In this document: positions 1 to 6,816 of the stretch, in pieces
How positions within the stretch are numbered: the stretch's first letter is position 1
Layout: every line of letters begins with the position of its first letter
From: Chloroflexota bacterium
GTDB lineage: Bacteria; Chloroflexota; Anaerolineae; B4-G1; SLSP01
Direction of reading: 5' to 3'
DNA: 9,300 nt
Assembly (NCBI GenBank): GCA_022707665.1
Contig: JAKJAE010000078.1
Coordinates: 404 to 9,703 of the forward strand
Translations under genes and position numbers: made by a program
The notes under the pieces: generated by a model
Databases searched by the model: none
What the model saw: only the letters and a program-made list of their open reading frames with translations
Told to the model about the DNA's origin: nothing

Positions 1-1
1 C

Positions 2-190
2 CCCGATCAACTGATCGTCCCACTGGCCGATGTGCCGCCTTTCTGCACTACGATGAGCCAAACCACGCTTGCCAACCTCACCGCGACGCTGGAAGCGCTG
101 CAGAACGGTGAGCTGCGCAATGAGGTGACGGTCGAGCCCGAGTTAGCTCATTGGGCGCGCCTCGCACTTGAGCGGATGCTGGCACTCTAG
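2..190 (+). CDS. nadA: Quinolinate synthase NadA, C-terminal end (5' part outside window)
   Basis: An open frame enters from the left edge (first whole codon at base 2) and ends at TAG 188-190, giving about 62 residues. It contains PFCTTMSQTTLANL and ends in ARLALERMLAL. This matches the C-terminal end of quinolinate synthase, where a late cysteine followed by a Met/Thr-rich stretch supplies one ligand of the [4Fe-4S] cluster; here that cysteine is at 44-46. Known role of the family: condensing iminoaspartate with dihydroxyacetone phosphate to quinolinate, in the cytoplasm. The neighbour 17 bases downstream is nadB, which makes the iminoaspartate, so the two form the usual nadA-nadB unit. The identification rests on a short C-terminal piece plus context; the N-terminal domains and the other two cluster cysteines are not visible. 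Confidence 0.85.
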   Translation, partial: PDQLIVPLADVPPFCTTMSQTTLANLTATLEALQNGELRNEVTVEPELAHWARLALERMLAL

Positions 191-197
191 CCAGCAC

Positions 198-202
198 GAG
201 GA
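198..202 (+). promoter_or_regulatory. Ribosome binding site of nadB
   Basis: GAGGA lies 5 bases before the ATG at 208. It falls in the 17-base gap after the nadA stop and supports that start codon. No promoter is visible in the gap, so nadB is probably translated from the nadA transcript. Confidence 0.7.
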
Positions 203-207
203 CACTG

Positions 208-1845
208 ATGCCCATCTATACAGACACGCTCGTCATCGGCTGCGGCATAGCCGGCGCCACCGCTGCGTTGCGCCTGGCGCAGGACTCGCAGCGTCAGGTT
301 ATGATCATCACCCGGGCTTACGACCCCGAAGACTCAAACACCCGATACGCTCAGGGCGGCATCGTTGCCCGGGGACTCGGTGACTCACCGGACCTGCTCG
401 TCGAGGATATCCTGAGAGCTGGGGCAGGTCTGAGTCTACCTGAGGCAGCGCGACAGATAGCCGAGTTGGGTCCGCTCCTGGTCGAGGATCTCCTCCTGCA
501 GAATCTTGGTGTACCCTTTCAGCGCGATGCTGATGGGCACCTGACCTACACACGCGAGGGTGGTCACTCCATCTCGCGCATCCTCCACGTTGGCGACGCC
601 ACTGGACATGCAATTGAGCGCTCGCTGATTGCGCGGCTACAGGAGATGCCCAATGTCACATTCCGCACAGGGTTGACAGCGGTTGACCTGATCACGTCAT
701 CCCATCACAGCTCCCACCCACTGGACATCTACGCACCGATCACGTGTCACGGTGCATATGTGCTCGATCGCGCTGCCAACAAGGTCGATCGTGTCCTGGC
801 TGAGGCCACAGTCCTGGCAACAGGGGGCGTAGGACGGATCTTTCGACACACGACGAATCCCCCGAGCGCACGCGGTGATGGGCTGGCCATGGCCTATCGC
901 GCAGGAGCTCGTGTCATCAACGCGGAATACATCCAGTTTCACCCTACGACACTGGCAGTTCCTGGCGCCGACAACTTCCTCATCTCTGAAGCTGTACGGG
1001 GCGAAGGGGCAAGGCTCTACACGCCGGATGGCCGACACTTCATGGACCAGGTATCGCCTGAGTGGGGGGACCTGGCGCCTCGTGACATCGTCGCGCGCGC
1101 GATCCATCAGGAGATGCTTGACCACGGCTATCCCCACGTGCTGCTGAACCTCACCGAGGGAATGGATCCAGCGCGCATACCCGAGCGCTTTCCCACGATC
1201 TACGCTACGTGTAAGCAGGCGGGTATTGACATCACCCTCGACCCCATCCCTGTCGTTCCTGCCGCTCACTACTTCTGCGGCGGCGTGCACGTCGATCTGC
1301 AGGGAAGAAGCACGGTCAGAGGCCTGTATGCCGTGGGTGAGGTGAGCTGCACTGGCGTCCACGGTGCAAACCGGCTCGCCAGCACTTCTCTGCTCGAGGG
1401 CCTGGTCTGGGGCTACCGTGCTGGCGAGGACATCGCCTCGCGTAGCGATCTGACCCACGTCAAAGAAGATCATATTCCCCCCTGGCGTGACGTCAGTGAG
1501 GGCGCAGGCGCTGACCCGGTGCTGGCCTATCGCGACTCAAGAACCATCCAGAACATCATGTGGCTCTATGTCGGATTGGCGCGCAACACACACCGGCTGT
1601 CGCGGGCCCTACAGGATCTCAATCACCTCTGGGAGGTCATCGACGGCTTCTACCGGTCCACACGCCTCAACGATCAACTGATCGGCCTGCGCAATATGGC
1701 GCAGGCGGCGTGGATTGTGACGCTCGCCGCGTGGCACAACCGCCAGTCGCGAGGTGCACACTACCGTGAGGATGCAGAAGCAACCCACTTCGTCGATCGT
1801 CACGACGTTGATGGACCGTTCCCAAGCGGGGTATCAGAGCTCTAG
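208..1845 (+). CDS. nadB: L-aspartate oxidase NadB
   Basis: A 545-residue flavoprotein of the succinate dehydrogenase/fumarate reductase flavoprotein family, close to the usual 530-540. It oxidises L-aspartate to iminoaspartate, the first step of de novo NAD synthesis, passing product to NadA. Visible landmarks: N-terminal FAD-binding GxGxxG at residues 11-16, AQGG at 48-51, EGGHS at 117-121, LATGGVGR at 203-210, FHPT at 244-247 (His245), APRDIVARAI at 290-299 (Arg292), AAHYFCGGV at 352-360 (His354), the second FAD-contact stretch GEVSCTGVHGANRLASTS from 377, and a C-terminal NRQSRGAHYRED. His245, Arg292 and His354 fall within a few residues of the E. coli catalytic/substrate residues (H244, R290, H351), and the EGGHS loop is typical of NadB over SdhA. 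The start is fixed by a ribosome site 5 bases upstream. Its stop overlaps the convergent nadD end by 12 bases. Nothing looks broken. Confidence 0.97.
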   Translation: MPIYTDTLVIGCGIAGATAALRLAQDSQRQVMIITRAYDPEDSNTRYAQGGIVARGLGDSPDLLVEDILRAGAGLSLPEAARQIAELGPLLVEDLLLQNLGVPFQRDADGHLTYTREGGHSISRILHVGDATGHAIERSLIARLQEMPNVTFRTGLTAVDLITSSHHSSHPLDIYAPITCHGAYVLDRAANKVDRVLAEATVLATGGVGRIFRHTTNPPSARGDGLAMAYRAGARVINAEYIQFHPTTLAVPGADNFLISEAVRGEGARLYTPDGRHFMDQVSPEWGDLAPRDIVARAIHQEMLDHGYPHVLLNLTEGMDPARIPERFPTIYATCKQAGIDITLDPIPVVPAAHYFCGGVHVDLQGRSTVRGLYAVGEVSCTGVHGANRLASTSLLEGLVWGYRAGEDIASRSDLTHVKEDHIPPWRDVSEGAGADPVLAYRDSRTIQNIMWLYVGLARNTHRLSRALQDLNHLWEVIDGFYRSTRLNDQLIGLRNMAQAAWIVTLAAWHNRQSRGAHYREDAEATHFVDRHDVDGPFPSGVSEL

Positions 1846-2547
1846 TGAGTCGCCGGCGGTGCCGTAGACCTTGTAGGTCTTCAGGTATGCGGCAACCGCT
1901 GGCGTGAGCAAGCCTTGACAGGCCAGATCACCAGGCGTGCTGCCTGCGCGCAGCATGTCCCGAATGGTCGATGCCGAGATCTCAGGAGTCGACACCTCGT
2001 CGAGCAGTATCACCTGAGCACCGCGCTCGACCAAGTGGGCGATAAAGCCATCGTTAGCCACAAACCCCGGACGAGGACAGATCGCAAGTGCGGCATGTCT
2101 GAGGATCTCATCCGGGCGGTACCAACGGCCAAACTGCGGATCGGGACCTGACACCAACTCACCGCTGATCAGGAAGATCAAGCCGATCTGAGGGTCCAAT
2201 CTGGCCTTGAGGACCGCCAGCGTCTCCGCGGTATAGTTGGGCGCTGAGCGTTCACGCGCCAGTTCACCCTCCACCTGGCTCGCCCGCACGAGTCCAACGT
2301 GCGGCCCGAGGCGCTCCGCGATCTCTGTGGCAGCCAGAGTGCACATAGCCAGCCGGTGACCATAGGTTTCCGGGATGCGCTCCTTACTGATGCCGGTAGG
2401 GTTGCGACGATAAACCGGAACCAGCAAAATCTCAGCGATGCGATAGCCCCGACGGTCCAGGGCGAGGGTAGACTGCGTTACCATCTCCACATGGCCAACG
2501 TGGATTGGATCTGCCGATAGGCCGAAAACCAGTTGGTAGGCCTCCAT
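1834..2547 (-). CDS. nadD: Nicotinate-nucleotide adenylyltransferase (NadD-like), divergent
   Basis: A 237-residue nucleotidyltransferase of the HxGH superfamily. NadD transfers AMP from ATP to nicotinate mononucleotide, giving deamido-NAD, in the cytoplasm. Visible motifs: FGLSADPIHVGH at 8-19 with HxGH at 16-19; NYTAETL at 104-110, matching the NadD SYTxxTL element; FGRWYRPDEIL at 139-149, resembling the W-containing substrate helix; and EISASTIR at 189-196, the STxIR-type ATP-binding motif. It departs from textbook NadD: the PPHK-like element is replaced by RRNPTGIS (48-54), the GAD triplet is read as SGE (128-130), and it is longer than the usual 190-215 residues. Another HxGH adenylyltransferase cannot be excluded, but YTxxTL and the nearby nadA-nadB favour NadD. 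It starts 12 bases after the purB stop, with no clear ribosome site, and is probably the last gene of the purA-purB-nadD transcript. Confidence 0.8.
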   Translation of the reverse strand: MEAYQLVFGLSADPIHVGHVEMVTQSTLALDRRGYRIAEILLVPVYRRNPTGISKERIPETYGHRLAMCTLAATEIAERLGPHVGLVRASQVEGELARERSAPNYTAETLAVLKARLDPQIGLIFLISGELVSGPDPQFGRWYRPDEILRHAALAICPRPGFVANDGFIAHLVERGAQVILLDEVSTPEISASTIRDMLRAGSTPGDLACQGLLTPAVAAYLKTYKVYGTAGDSLEL

Positions 2548-2559
2548 CAGACGCGCGCC

Positions 2560-3450
2560 CTACCCCGGAAGCGACACATGGTGATATCCTTCCACACGGT
2601 CAAGCTCTGAGCGCACTCGCTGCGCCATCTTCCGCGCACGATCGGGGGCGTCCCCAACGTGCTCCCGGACATCGAACAACGCCAGGATCTCGACCTCTGA
2701 CAGGAACTTACGTACCTCACCGTCGCGACTGAGCAGTTGGGGCAACGGGTTGTGGTGCTCGCCTCCCTGAACCGCCCGCCAGGCCACCATAGAGTGCGCG
2801 CGGATCACTTCGTGCATCTCCTGACGGTTCGCCCCCTTGCTGACCAACACCATCAACAGGCGTTCCGTTGCAGCGAAGTCGCCATACATCGCCAAGTTCC
2901 GCGCAATCGCACCTTCATAGATCTGCAAGCCGCCCAGAATCCTGCGAGCCGCACCAAGGATCTCATCAACCGCCAGGAACGCCGACGGCAGGACCTCGCG
3001 GCGATTGCCCGAGTCATCGAGTGTGCGCTCGAGCAAGGAATGTGCCGCATTGTCCCAGGCAACACGAGGCAATGTGGCGACGTACCGGGCCAGCGAATCG
3101 ATGTTCTCCGATTGAACCGGATTCCGCTTGAACGGCATGGCCGACGACCCAACCTGTCGCGCCCCAAAGGGCTCGCTCCACTCGCCCAACGAGGGTGCCT
3201 GCAACAACCGTAGATCGAAAGCAAACTTGTACAGCGATCCAGACAGTCCTGCCAGCGCATTGAGAACAAGCCAGTCCTGCTTGCGCGGGTAGACCTGTGT
3301 CGCCACGGGAAACGCCGGGAGGTCAAGCTCGGCCATGATGCGAGATTCCATCTCTTCCGGCGTCATCCCGGTGGGTTCTAGTAGGGCAGCATAAGAAGCT
3401 GAAGTGCCCACGGCCCCCTTGATGCCTTTGCCCCTCAGGGACTGCCGCAC
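2560..3450 (-). CDS. PurB C-terminal fragment (3' reading frame)
   Basis: This frame holds the rest of adenylosuccinate lyase, ending at TAG 2560-2562. It runs from the second copy of the repeated segment through GTSASYAALLEPTG, YPRKQDWLVLNALAG, the fumarate-lyase signature GSSAMPFKRNP (fragment residues 101-111) and the C-terminal helical domain. The apparent start at 3450 is a GTG that aligns with an internal valine of the family, and no ribosome site precedes it, so independent translation is unlikely. The family resemblance begins upstream of that codon in the same frame (from 3471), as expected for the remainder of a broken gene and not for a separate gene. The nadD start lies 12 bases beyond its stop. 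Confidence 0.7.
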   Translation of the reverse strand: MRQSLRGKGIKGAVGTSASYAALLEPTGMTPEEMESRIMAELDLPAFPVATQVYPRKQDWLVLNALAGLSGSLYKFAFDLRLLQAPSLGEWSEPFGARQVGSSAMPFKRNPVQSENIDSLARYVATLPRVAWDNAAHSLLERTLDDSGNRREVLPSAFLAVDEILGAARRILGGLQIYEGAIARNLAMYGDFAATERLLMVLVSKGANRQEMHEVIRAHSMVAWRAVQGGEHHNPLPQLLSRDGEVRKFLSEVEILALFDVREHVGDAPDRARKMAQRVRSELDRVEGYHHVSLPG

Positions 3451-4069
3451 CCGAGCGAGCTCGCCGAAGTCCGACCGCGCCCTTCAGCCCCTTGCCGCGA
3501 ATATCACTGCGCACCCGTCGCAGTTCGCGTAGATCGAGCAGCAGATCCTGACCATATTGGGCCAGCCGGTACCCGACGGTGGTCGGCTCCGCAGGCTGCA
3601 GGTGCGTGAACGCCATACACACCTGATCGGCCCGCGCCTCGATTAGCTCGACCAGCAACATCAGGAGCACACGGAGCTCTTGCAGGATCAGGTCCAGTGA
3701 CTCCCGGATCCTCAGCACCTCGGCATTATCGGAGATATCCATACTCGTCGCGCCAAGATGGATGATCCCTCCTCCCACTGGGCACTGCTCTGCATAGACC
3801 TTGACCTCCGCCATGAGGTCGTGATGGATCTCGGCCTCGATCGCCGCCGACCGCTCGATATCGACGGCGTCCTGGTGCGCCCGCAGGTCTTCCAGTTGGG
3901 CATCGGTGACAAGCCCAGCGGCACGCTGCGCTGTTGCTAAGGCCACCCAAACCCGGCGAAACAGCCGGCGCTTGTGCACCTCGGACCAAACCTCGCGCAT
4001 GGCAGCACTGCCATACCGCCAGGTGAAGGGTGAGATATAGGACGCGTGCCCGAATAGCAGGTCAGACAT
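3323..4069 (-). CDS. PurB N-terminal fragment (5' reading frame)
   Basis: This frame encodes 248 residues from ATG 4067-4069. Residues 1-200 are sound adenylosuccinate lyase: the N-terminal helical domain, HLGATSMDISDN at 104-115 (His104) and the catalytic-histidine motif THLQPAEPTT at 155-164. After GLKGAVG (194-200) the frame runs into the second copy of the repeat read out of phase, adding about 48 Arg/Gly-rich residues with no resemblance to the family before a stop. An in-frame GTG at 4090 would add seven residues but overlaps the purA stop, and the strong ribosome site GGGAGGAG points to the ATG at 4069. Alone the fragment lacks the flexible catalytic loop and most of the tetramer core, so it is not expected to be active. 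Confidence 0.7.
   Translation of the reverse strand: MSDLLFGHASYISPFTWRYGSAAMREVWSEVHKRRLFRRVWVALATAQRAAGLVTDAQLEDLRAHQDAVDIERSAAIEAEIHHDLMAEVKVYAEQCPVGGGIIHLGATSMDISDNAEVLRIRESLDLILQELRVLLMLLVELIEARADQVCMAFTHLQPAEPTTVGYRLAQYGQDLLLDLRELRRVRSDIRGKGLKGAVGLRRARSGAAVPEGQRHQGGRGHFSFLCCPTRTHRDDAGRDGISHHGRA
3406..3471 (-). repeat. Diverged internal repeat in purB, copy 2 (downstream)
   Basis: This 66-base segment encodes DFGELARVRQSLRGKGIKGAVG and runs in frame into TSASYAALLEPTG, the expected next part of PurB. It is shifted one frame relative to copy 1. The copies are aligned end to end over the full 22 codons without gaps. Confidence 0.88.
3470..3535 (-). repeat. Diverged internal repeat in purB, copy 1 (upstream)
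   Basis: On the minus strand this 66-base segment encodes DLRELRRVRSDIRGKGLKGAVG and is continuous with the N-terminal PurB frame. Its last two bases (GA) also begin copy 2, so the net insertion is 64 bases. Comparing 21 whole codons with copy 2: 4 are identical, 10 are silent changes and 7 change the amino acid, giving about 57% DNA identity (36 of 63). Confidence 0.88.
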
Positions 4070-4086
4070 CTGGCACTCCTCCCGGC

Positions 4087-5355
4087 TCACAGGACGATGA
4101 TCTGATCGCGCTCAGGCCCCACCGACACAAAACGGATGGGAACGCCCGCCAACTCGCCGATTCGATTGACATAGGCCCTGGCCAGTTCAGGAAGATCGTC
4201 CCACGTCCGTGCTTGGCTGGTATCGGTCTTCCAGCCAGGCCACGTTTCATAGATCGGCTCTACCTGCTCCTGGATCGCCGTATCGGGAACATAGTCAAGG
4301 ATCTCATCACCAACACGGTATGCGACACACAGCTTCAGGGTGTCGAAATGGTCCAGGACGTCGAGTTTGGTCACGGCAACGCCGGTAAAGCCGTTCAGCC
4401 AGCACGCATAGCCGATAGCCACGCCATCGAACCATCCACAGCGCCGCGGCCGTCCGGTCGTCGCGCCATACTCTTCACCAATTCGGCGTAGCTTCTCGCC
4501 GTCTGCATCGGTAAGCTCTGTTGGAAAAGGTCCACCGCCGACTGACGTCGAATACGCCTTGACGATGCCCAATACTTCATCAATCGCTCGGGGCGGAATA
4601 CCCGCACCGATACACGCCCCGCCGGCTGTAGGAGAGGAGGAGGTGGTATATGGGTAAATCCCCCAATCGAGATCACGCATCACTCCCAACTGCCCCTCAA
4701 GCAGGACACGCTGGCCCGATCGTACAGCCTCCCGCACCATGGGCAATCCATCCACGATGCGCTCCCCCAGAGCCTCCCGCCAGTCTGCGCACAAGGCCAT
4801 CAAGGCGTCGACCGTCACCTCGGGAATGCCATAGTACACCAGGGTACGGTTTTTCAGCGGAACCAGCATCTCCAACCTCGTACGCAGTCGCACCGGATCC
4901 AGAATGTCGCCGACACGGATGCCCTGTCGCGAGGCCTTGTCTGCGTAGACCGGACCGATACCCCGCTTCGTCGTTCCGACTTCCCAACCATCCTTACGGG
5001 CAGCTTCCTCCGCACCATCCAGAAGCCGGTGAAAGGGAAGGATGACGTGAGCCCGGCGATCGATCCACAGGTTATGTACGTCGACGCAGGCCTTCTGGAG
5101 GGTCTCCAACTCCGTGAGGAGGGTGTCGAAGTTGACGACGGCCCCGGCACCAATCAGACACCGCGTGGTCGGGTTGAAAATACCACACGGCACAAGGTGA
5201 AGTGCGAACTTGCCATACTCGTTAACAACCGTATGGCCTGCATTGTCCCCGCCCTGGTAACGGATCACCAGATCCGCACGTTGCCCCAGATAATCGACGA
5301 TACGTCCTTTGCCCTCATCTCCCCACTGTGCCCCAACCACTGCTGTTACTGGCAT
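4087..5355 (-). CDS. purA: Adenylosuccinate synthetase PurA
   Basis: A complete 422-residue enzyme that joins IMP and aspartate using GTP, the first committed step to AMP. Motifs in order: [10 protein letters not shown] at 8-17 (catalytic Asp13, Lys16), GGDNAGHT at 35-42 (His41, same number as E. coli), GTTKRGIGP at 127-135, the IMP-site stretch from 220 ending [23 protein letters not shown] at 272-281, [14 protein letters not shown] at 297-310, the guanine-specificity element TKLDVLD at 329-335, and a C-terminal SVGPERDQ. One deviation: the usual EGAQG is written EGQLG at 220-224, moving the glutamine by one place. The ATG at 5353-5355 has GGAGGT five bases upstream. It heads the purA-purB-nadD group and has its own -10 box upstream. 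The frame is intact throughout. Confidence 0.97.
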   Translation of the reverse strand: MPVTAVVGAQWGDEGKGRIVDYLGQRADLVIRYQGGDNAGHTVVNEYGKFALHLVPCGIFNPTTRCLIGAGAVVNFDTLLTELETLQKACVDVHNLWIDRRAHVILPFHRLLDGAEEAARKDGWEVGTTKRGIGPVYADKASRQGIRVGDILDPVRLRTRLEMLVPLKNRTLVYYGIPEVTVDALMALCADWREALGERIVDGLPMVREAVRSGQRVLLEGQLGVMRDLDWGIYPYTTSSSPTAGGACIGAGIPPRAIDEVLGIVKAYSTSVGGGPFPTELTDADGEKLRRIGEEYGATTGRPRRCGWFDGVAIGYACWLNGFTGVAVTKLDVLDHFDTLKLCVAYRVGDEILDYVPDTAIQEQVEPIYETWPGWKTDTSQARTWDDLPELARAYVNRIGELAGVPIRFVSVGPERDQIIVL

Positions 5356-5360
5356 ACACG

Positions 5361-5366
5361 ACCTCC
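5361..5366 (-). promoter_or_regulatory. Ribosome binding site of purA
   Basis: GGAGGT on the minus strand, five bases before the purA ATG. It is the strongest Shine-Dalgarno match in the window and fixes the start codon. Confidence 0.75.
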
Positions 5367-5425
5367 ATCCTCGGCATCAGCCACGCTTGTCGTCGGATAC
5401 AGAACCGATCGGCACGAAAGAAACA

Positions 5426-5450
5426 GGGCACGCCATCGCTCTGGGTGCCC
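5426..5450. promoter_or_regulatory. Inverted repeat in the purA leader
   Basis: GGGCAC (5426-5431) and GTGCCC (5445-5450) form a perfect 6-bp dyad around 13 bases. It starts only about 10 bases downstream of the purA -10 box, so it covers roughly the first 25 transcribed bases. It could be a repressor operator or a short leader hairpin. No U-run follows, so it is not a terminator. No known regulator site was recognised. Confidence 0.35.
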
Positions 5451-5459
5451 CGCTTCTCC

Positions 5460-5488
5460 ATTATAGTCGATTACGCGAGAGATTGTTC
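5460..5488 (-). promoter_or_regulatory. Likely promoter of purA-purB-nadD
   Basis: The minus strand carries a perfect TATAAT at 5465-5460, about 105 bases before the purA ATG and about 40 bases past the stop of the HEAT-repeat gene. The -35 side is poor: the best placement is CGAACA with an 18-base spacer, matching TTGACA at three positions. A weak -35 with a perfect -10 would fit an activator-dependent or regulated promoter. The 148-base gap between the two genes holds this, the dyad and the ribosome site, and no clear terminator. Confidence 0.5.
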
Positions 5489-5503
5489 GCACGAGTCAGG
5501 CAA

Positions 5504-6766
5504 TCAGATACGCCCAAGGAAACGGCGCAGCCAGGAGATATGCTGAGTGTCGGGTTCCGGGCCTGATCCCTCGACCGGCGATCCCTCAAACCCTGCGCAG
5601 TTCGCAAGCGCACGTTCCGCCGCGATAGCGACGTGCCGGACGCTGTCACCACTAAGCTTCTGAAGGGCTCGACGCACCTGAGGCGTGCTGCCATCAAGGG
5701 AACTCAACGCATGGGCAAGGGCTGCACGCAGATAGGCGTTACCGTCATCTACAAAGGGCAGAAGCTTGTCGATCATCCGCGGGTCACCGACCAGGCCGAT
5801 AGCCTCAACAGCAGCAGGACGAACAAGCGGACTCTCGTCCTCACGCGCCATCTTCAGCAGCGTAGCCACTGCATCCTGATCCTTGAGCTGGCCCAGCGTC
5901 AGGGCTGCCGTGCGACGCAGTCGCGGGTCTTGCTCCTTAAGGAAGGAGCGGATCATGGGCACCGCAGGTCGATACCCCAACTGCCCCAGGCTCTTCATGG
6001 CACAGAGCTGGAGCGACCGGCTCTTTTGATCCCGCATCGCGGCAACCAGCGCCTCTGCAGCCTGAACATCCCCCAGCTTCCCCAATGCCTTGGCTGCAAG
6101 CGACCGCACGCCCACATAGCCCTGCATCACCTTGATCAGGACAGGCACAGCTTCGCGCGCCCCCATATCACCCAGCGCAACCACCAACGTCTTGACGACA
6201 GGGAGTTCGTGCTGGCTTGGATTGAGCAAGTAGCCCTCCAGGACCTCGACCATTGCCGGAACCGCGTCGCGGGCCTCGATGCGTCGCAGCGCGATGACCG
6301 TCGTCCGCCGGATGCGAGGATCTGGCGCCTCGAGATGCGAGACCAGGAGCTTACCAAGATCCGGGATGCCGAGCTTGCCGACAGCGTTGATCGCAGCACG
6401 GCGAACGTAGAAGTTGGGGTCATCCAGGGCGCGAACCAGGGCGCCCTGCGCCTCCTTCGCCTGCAACTGGCCCAGGGCAATAGCCGCAGCCCGTCGAACA
6501 AAGGAGCAGGAATCTCGAAGCCGATCCATCAACGGGAAAATCGCCCTGGCATCGCCGATGCGACCCAGCGCCTCAGCACAGGCGCTGCGAACGTATGTGT
6601 TGACATCCTCTTGGAGCCGCTCAACGAGCGCGGGGACGGCTTCCTGAGCACCGAGCTTCCCCAGATCTTCAGCTGCTTGGGAGCGTATCCTGGGGTTGAG
6701 GCTTTCAAGAGACGCTTCCAAACGCGACACGACAGCGCTTCGGTCCGAAGTGTTGTTGGAGCTCAC
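5504..6766 (-). CDS. HEAT-repeat protein of unknown partner
   Basis: A solenoid protein of 420 residues from the start chosen here. It is built of about eleven or twelve roughly 31-residue HEAT units of the PBS-lyase/CpcE type, with repeated VRRAAxxALGxLG and DAVPxLxxxL patterns covering nearly the whole chain. No catalytic residues, signal peptide or membrane segment are visible. Such proteins usually bind other proteins; the partner cannot be read from the sequence. The acidic, Pro/Gly-containing tail ends in ISWLRRFLGRI, a short amphipathic stretch that could dock to a partner or membrane (inference). The frame is open to ATG 6853, but those 29 codons (Cys/Tyr-rich, unlike a HEAT protein) overlap a strong promoter. 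GTG 6764-6766, with AAAGGTG five bases upstream, is preferred. It lies upstream of purA but is separated from it by that gene's promoter. Confidence 0.88.
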   Translation of the reverse strand: MSSNNTSDRSAVVSRLEASLESLNPRIRSQAAEDLGKLGAQEAVPALVERLQEDVNTYVRSACAEALGRIGDARAIFPLMDRLRDSCSFVRRAAAIALGQLQAKEAQGALVRALDDPNFYVRRAAINAVGKLGIPDLGKLLVSHLEAPDPRIRRTTVIALRRIEARDAVPAMVEVLEGYLLNPSQHELPVVKTLVVALGDMGAREAVPVLIKVMQGYVGVRSLAAKALGKLGDVQAAEALVAAMRDQKSRSLQLCAMKSLGQLGYRPAVPMIRSFLKEQDPRLRRTAALTLGQLKDQDAVATLLKMAREDESPLVRPAAVEAIGLVGDPRMIDKLLPFVDDGNAYLRAALAHALSSLDGSTPQVRRALQKLSGDSVRHVAIAAERALANCAGFEGSPVEGSGPEPDTQHISWLRRFLGRI

Positions 6767-6771
6767 ATTAT

Positions 6772-6778
6772 CACCTTT
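6772..6778 (-). promoter_or_regulatory. Ribosome binding site deciding the HEAT-protein start
   Basis: AAAGGTG on the minus strand, five bases before GTG 6764-6766. No comparable site precedes the upstream in-frame ATG at 6853. Together with the promoter at 6817-6845 it argues for the shorter product. Confidence 0.6.
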
Positions 6779-6816
6779 GTGCTTTATGTTGGCGAGGCCA
6801 TCGGCCAGGCACCGGC

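Larger units (their letters stand above)
2560..4069 (-). pseudogene. purB: Adenylosuccinate lyase PurB, frame broken by a duplicated internal segment
   Basis: PurB splits SAICAR and adenylosuccinate, releasing fumarate, and acts twice in purine synthesis. The start is ATG 4067-4069, with GGGAGGAG six bases upstream (4076-4083). The first 200 codons are in one frame and the remainder in another. The break coincides with a segment present twice (3470-3535 and 3406-3471). The span is 1510 bases; removing 64 leaves 1446, or 481 residues plus stop, a normal length for the eukaryote-like ADSL clade. In that restored protein the family signature GSSAMPFKRNP falls at 286-296, matching the catalytic-loop serine near 289 in human ADSL, and THLQPAEPTTVG (His156) matches human His159. 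As written the gene cannot make intact enzyme. PurB is normally needed for de novo purines, so an assembly or sequencing fault is a serious alternative to true loss. It follows purA by 17 bases. Confidence 0.88.

Noticed and set aside
697..1473. A 258-codon minus-strand open frame inside nadB
   Set aside because: NadB motifs run continuously through this region on the + strand. The antisense product resembles nothing and has no supporting start signals.
2560..3450. Separate downstream lyase gene starting at GTG 3450
   Set aside because: The GTG aligns with an internal valine of PurB, no ribosome site precedes it, and family similarity extends upstream of it in the same frame.
3323..3480. Programmed ribosomal frameshift in purB
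   Set aside because: No slippery heptamer or following structure was seen at the junction. A simple shift would also leave a duplicated 22-residue segment within a conserved part of the enzyme.
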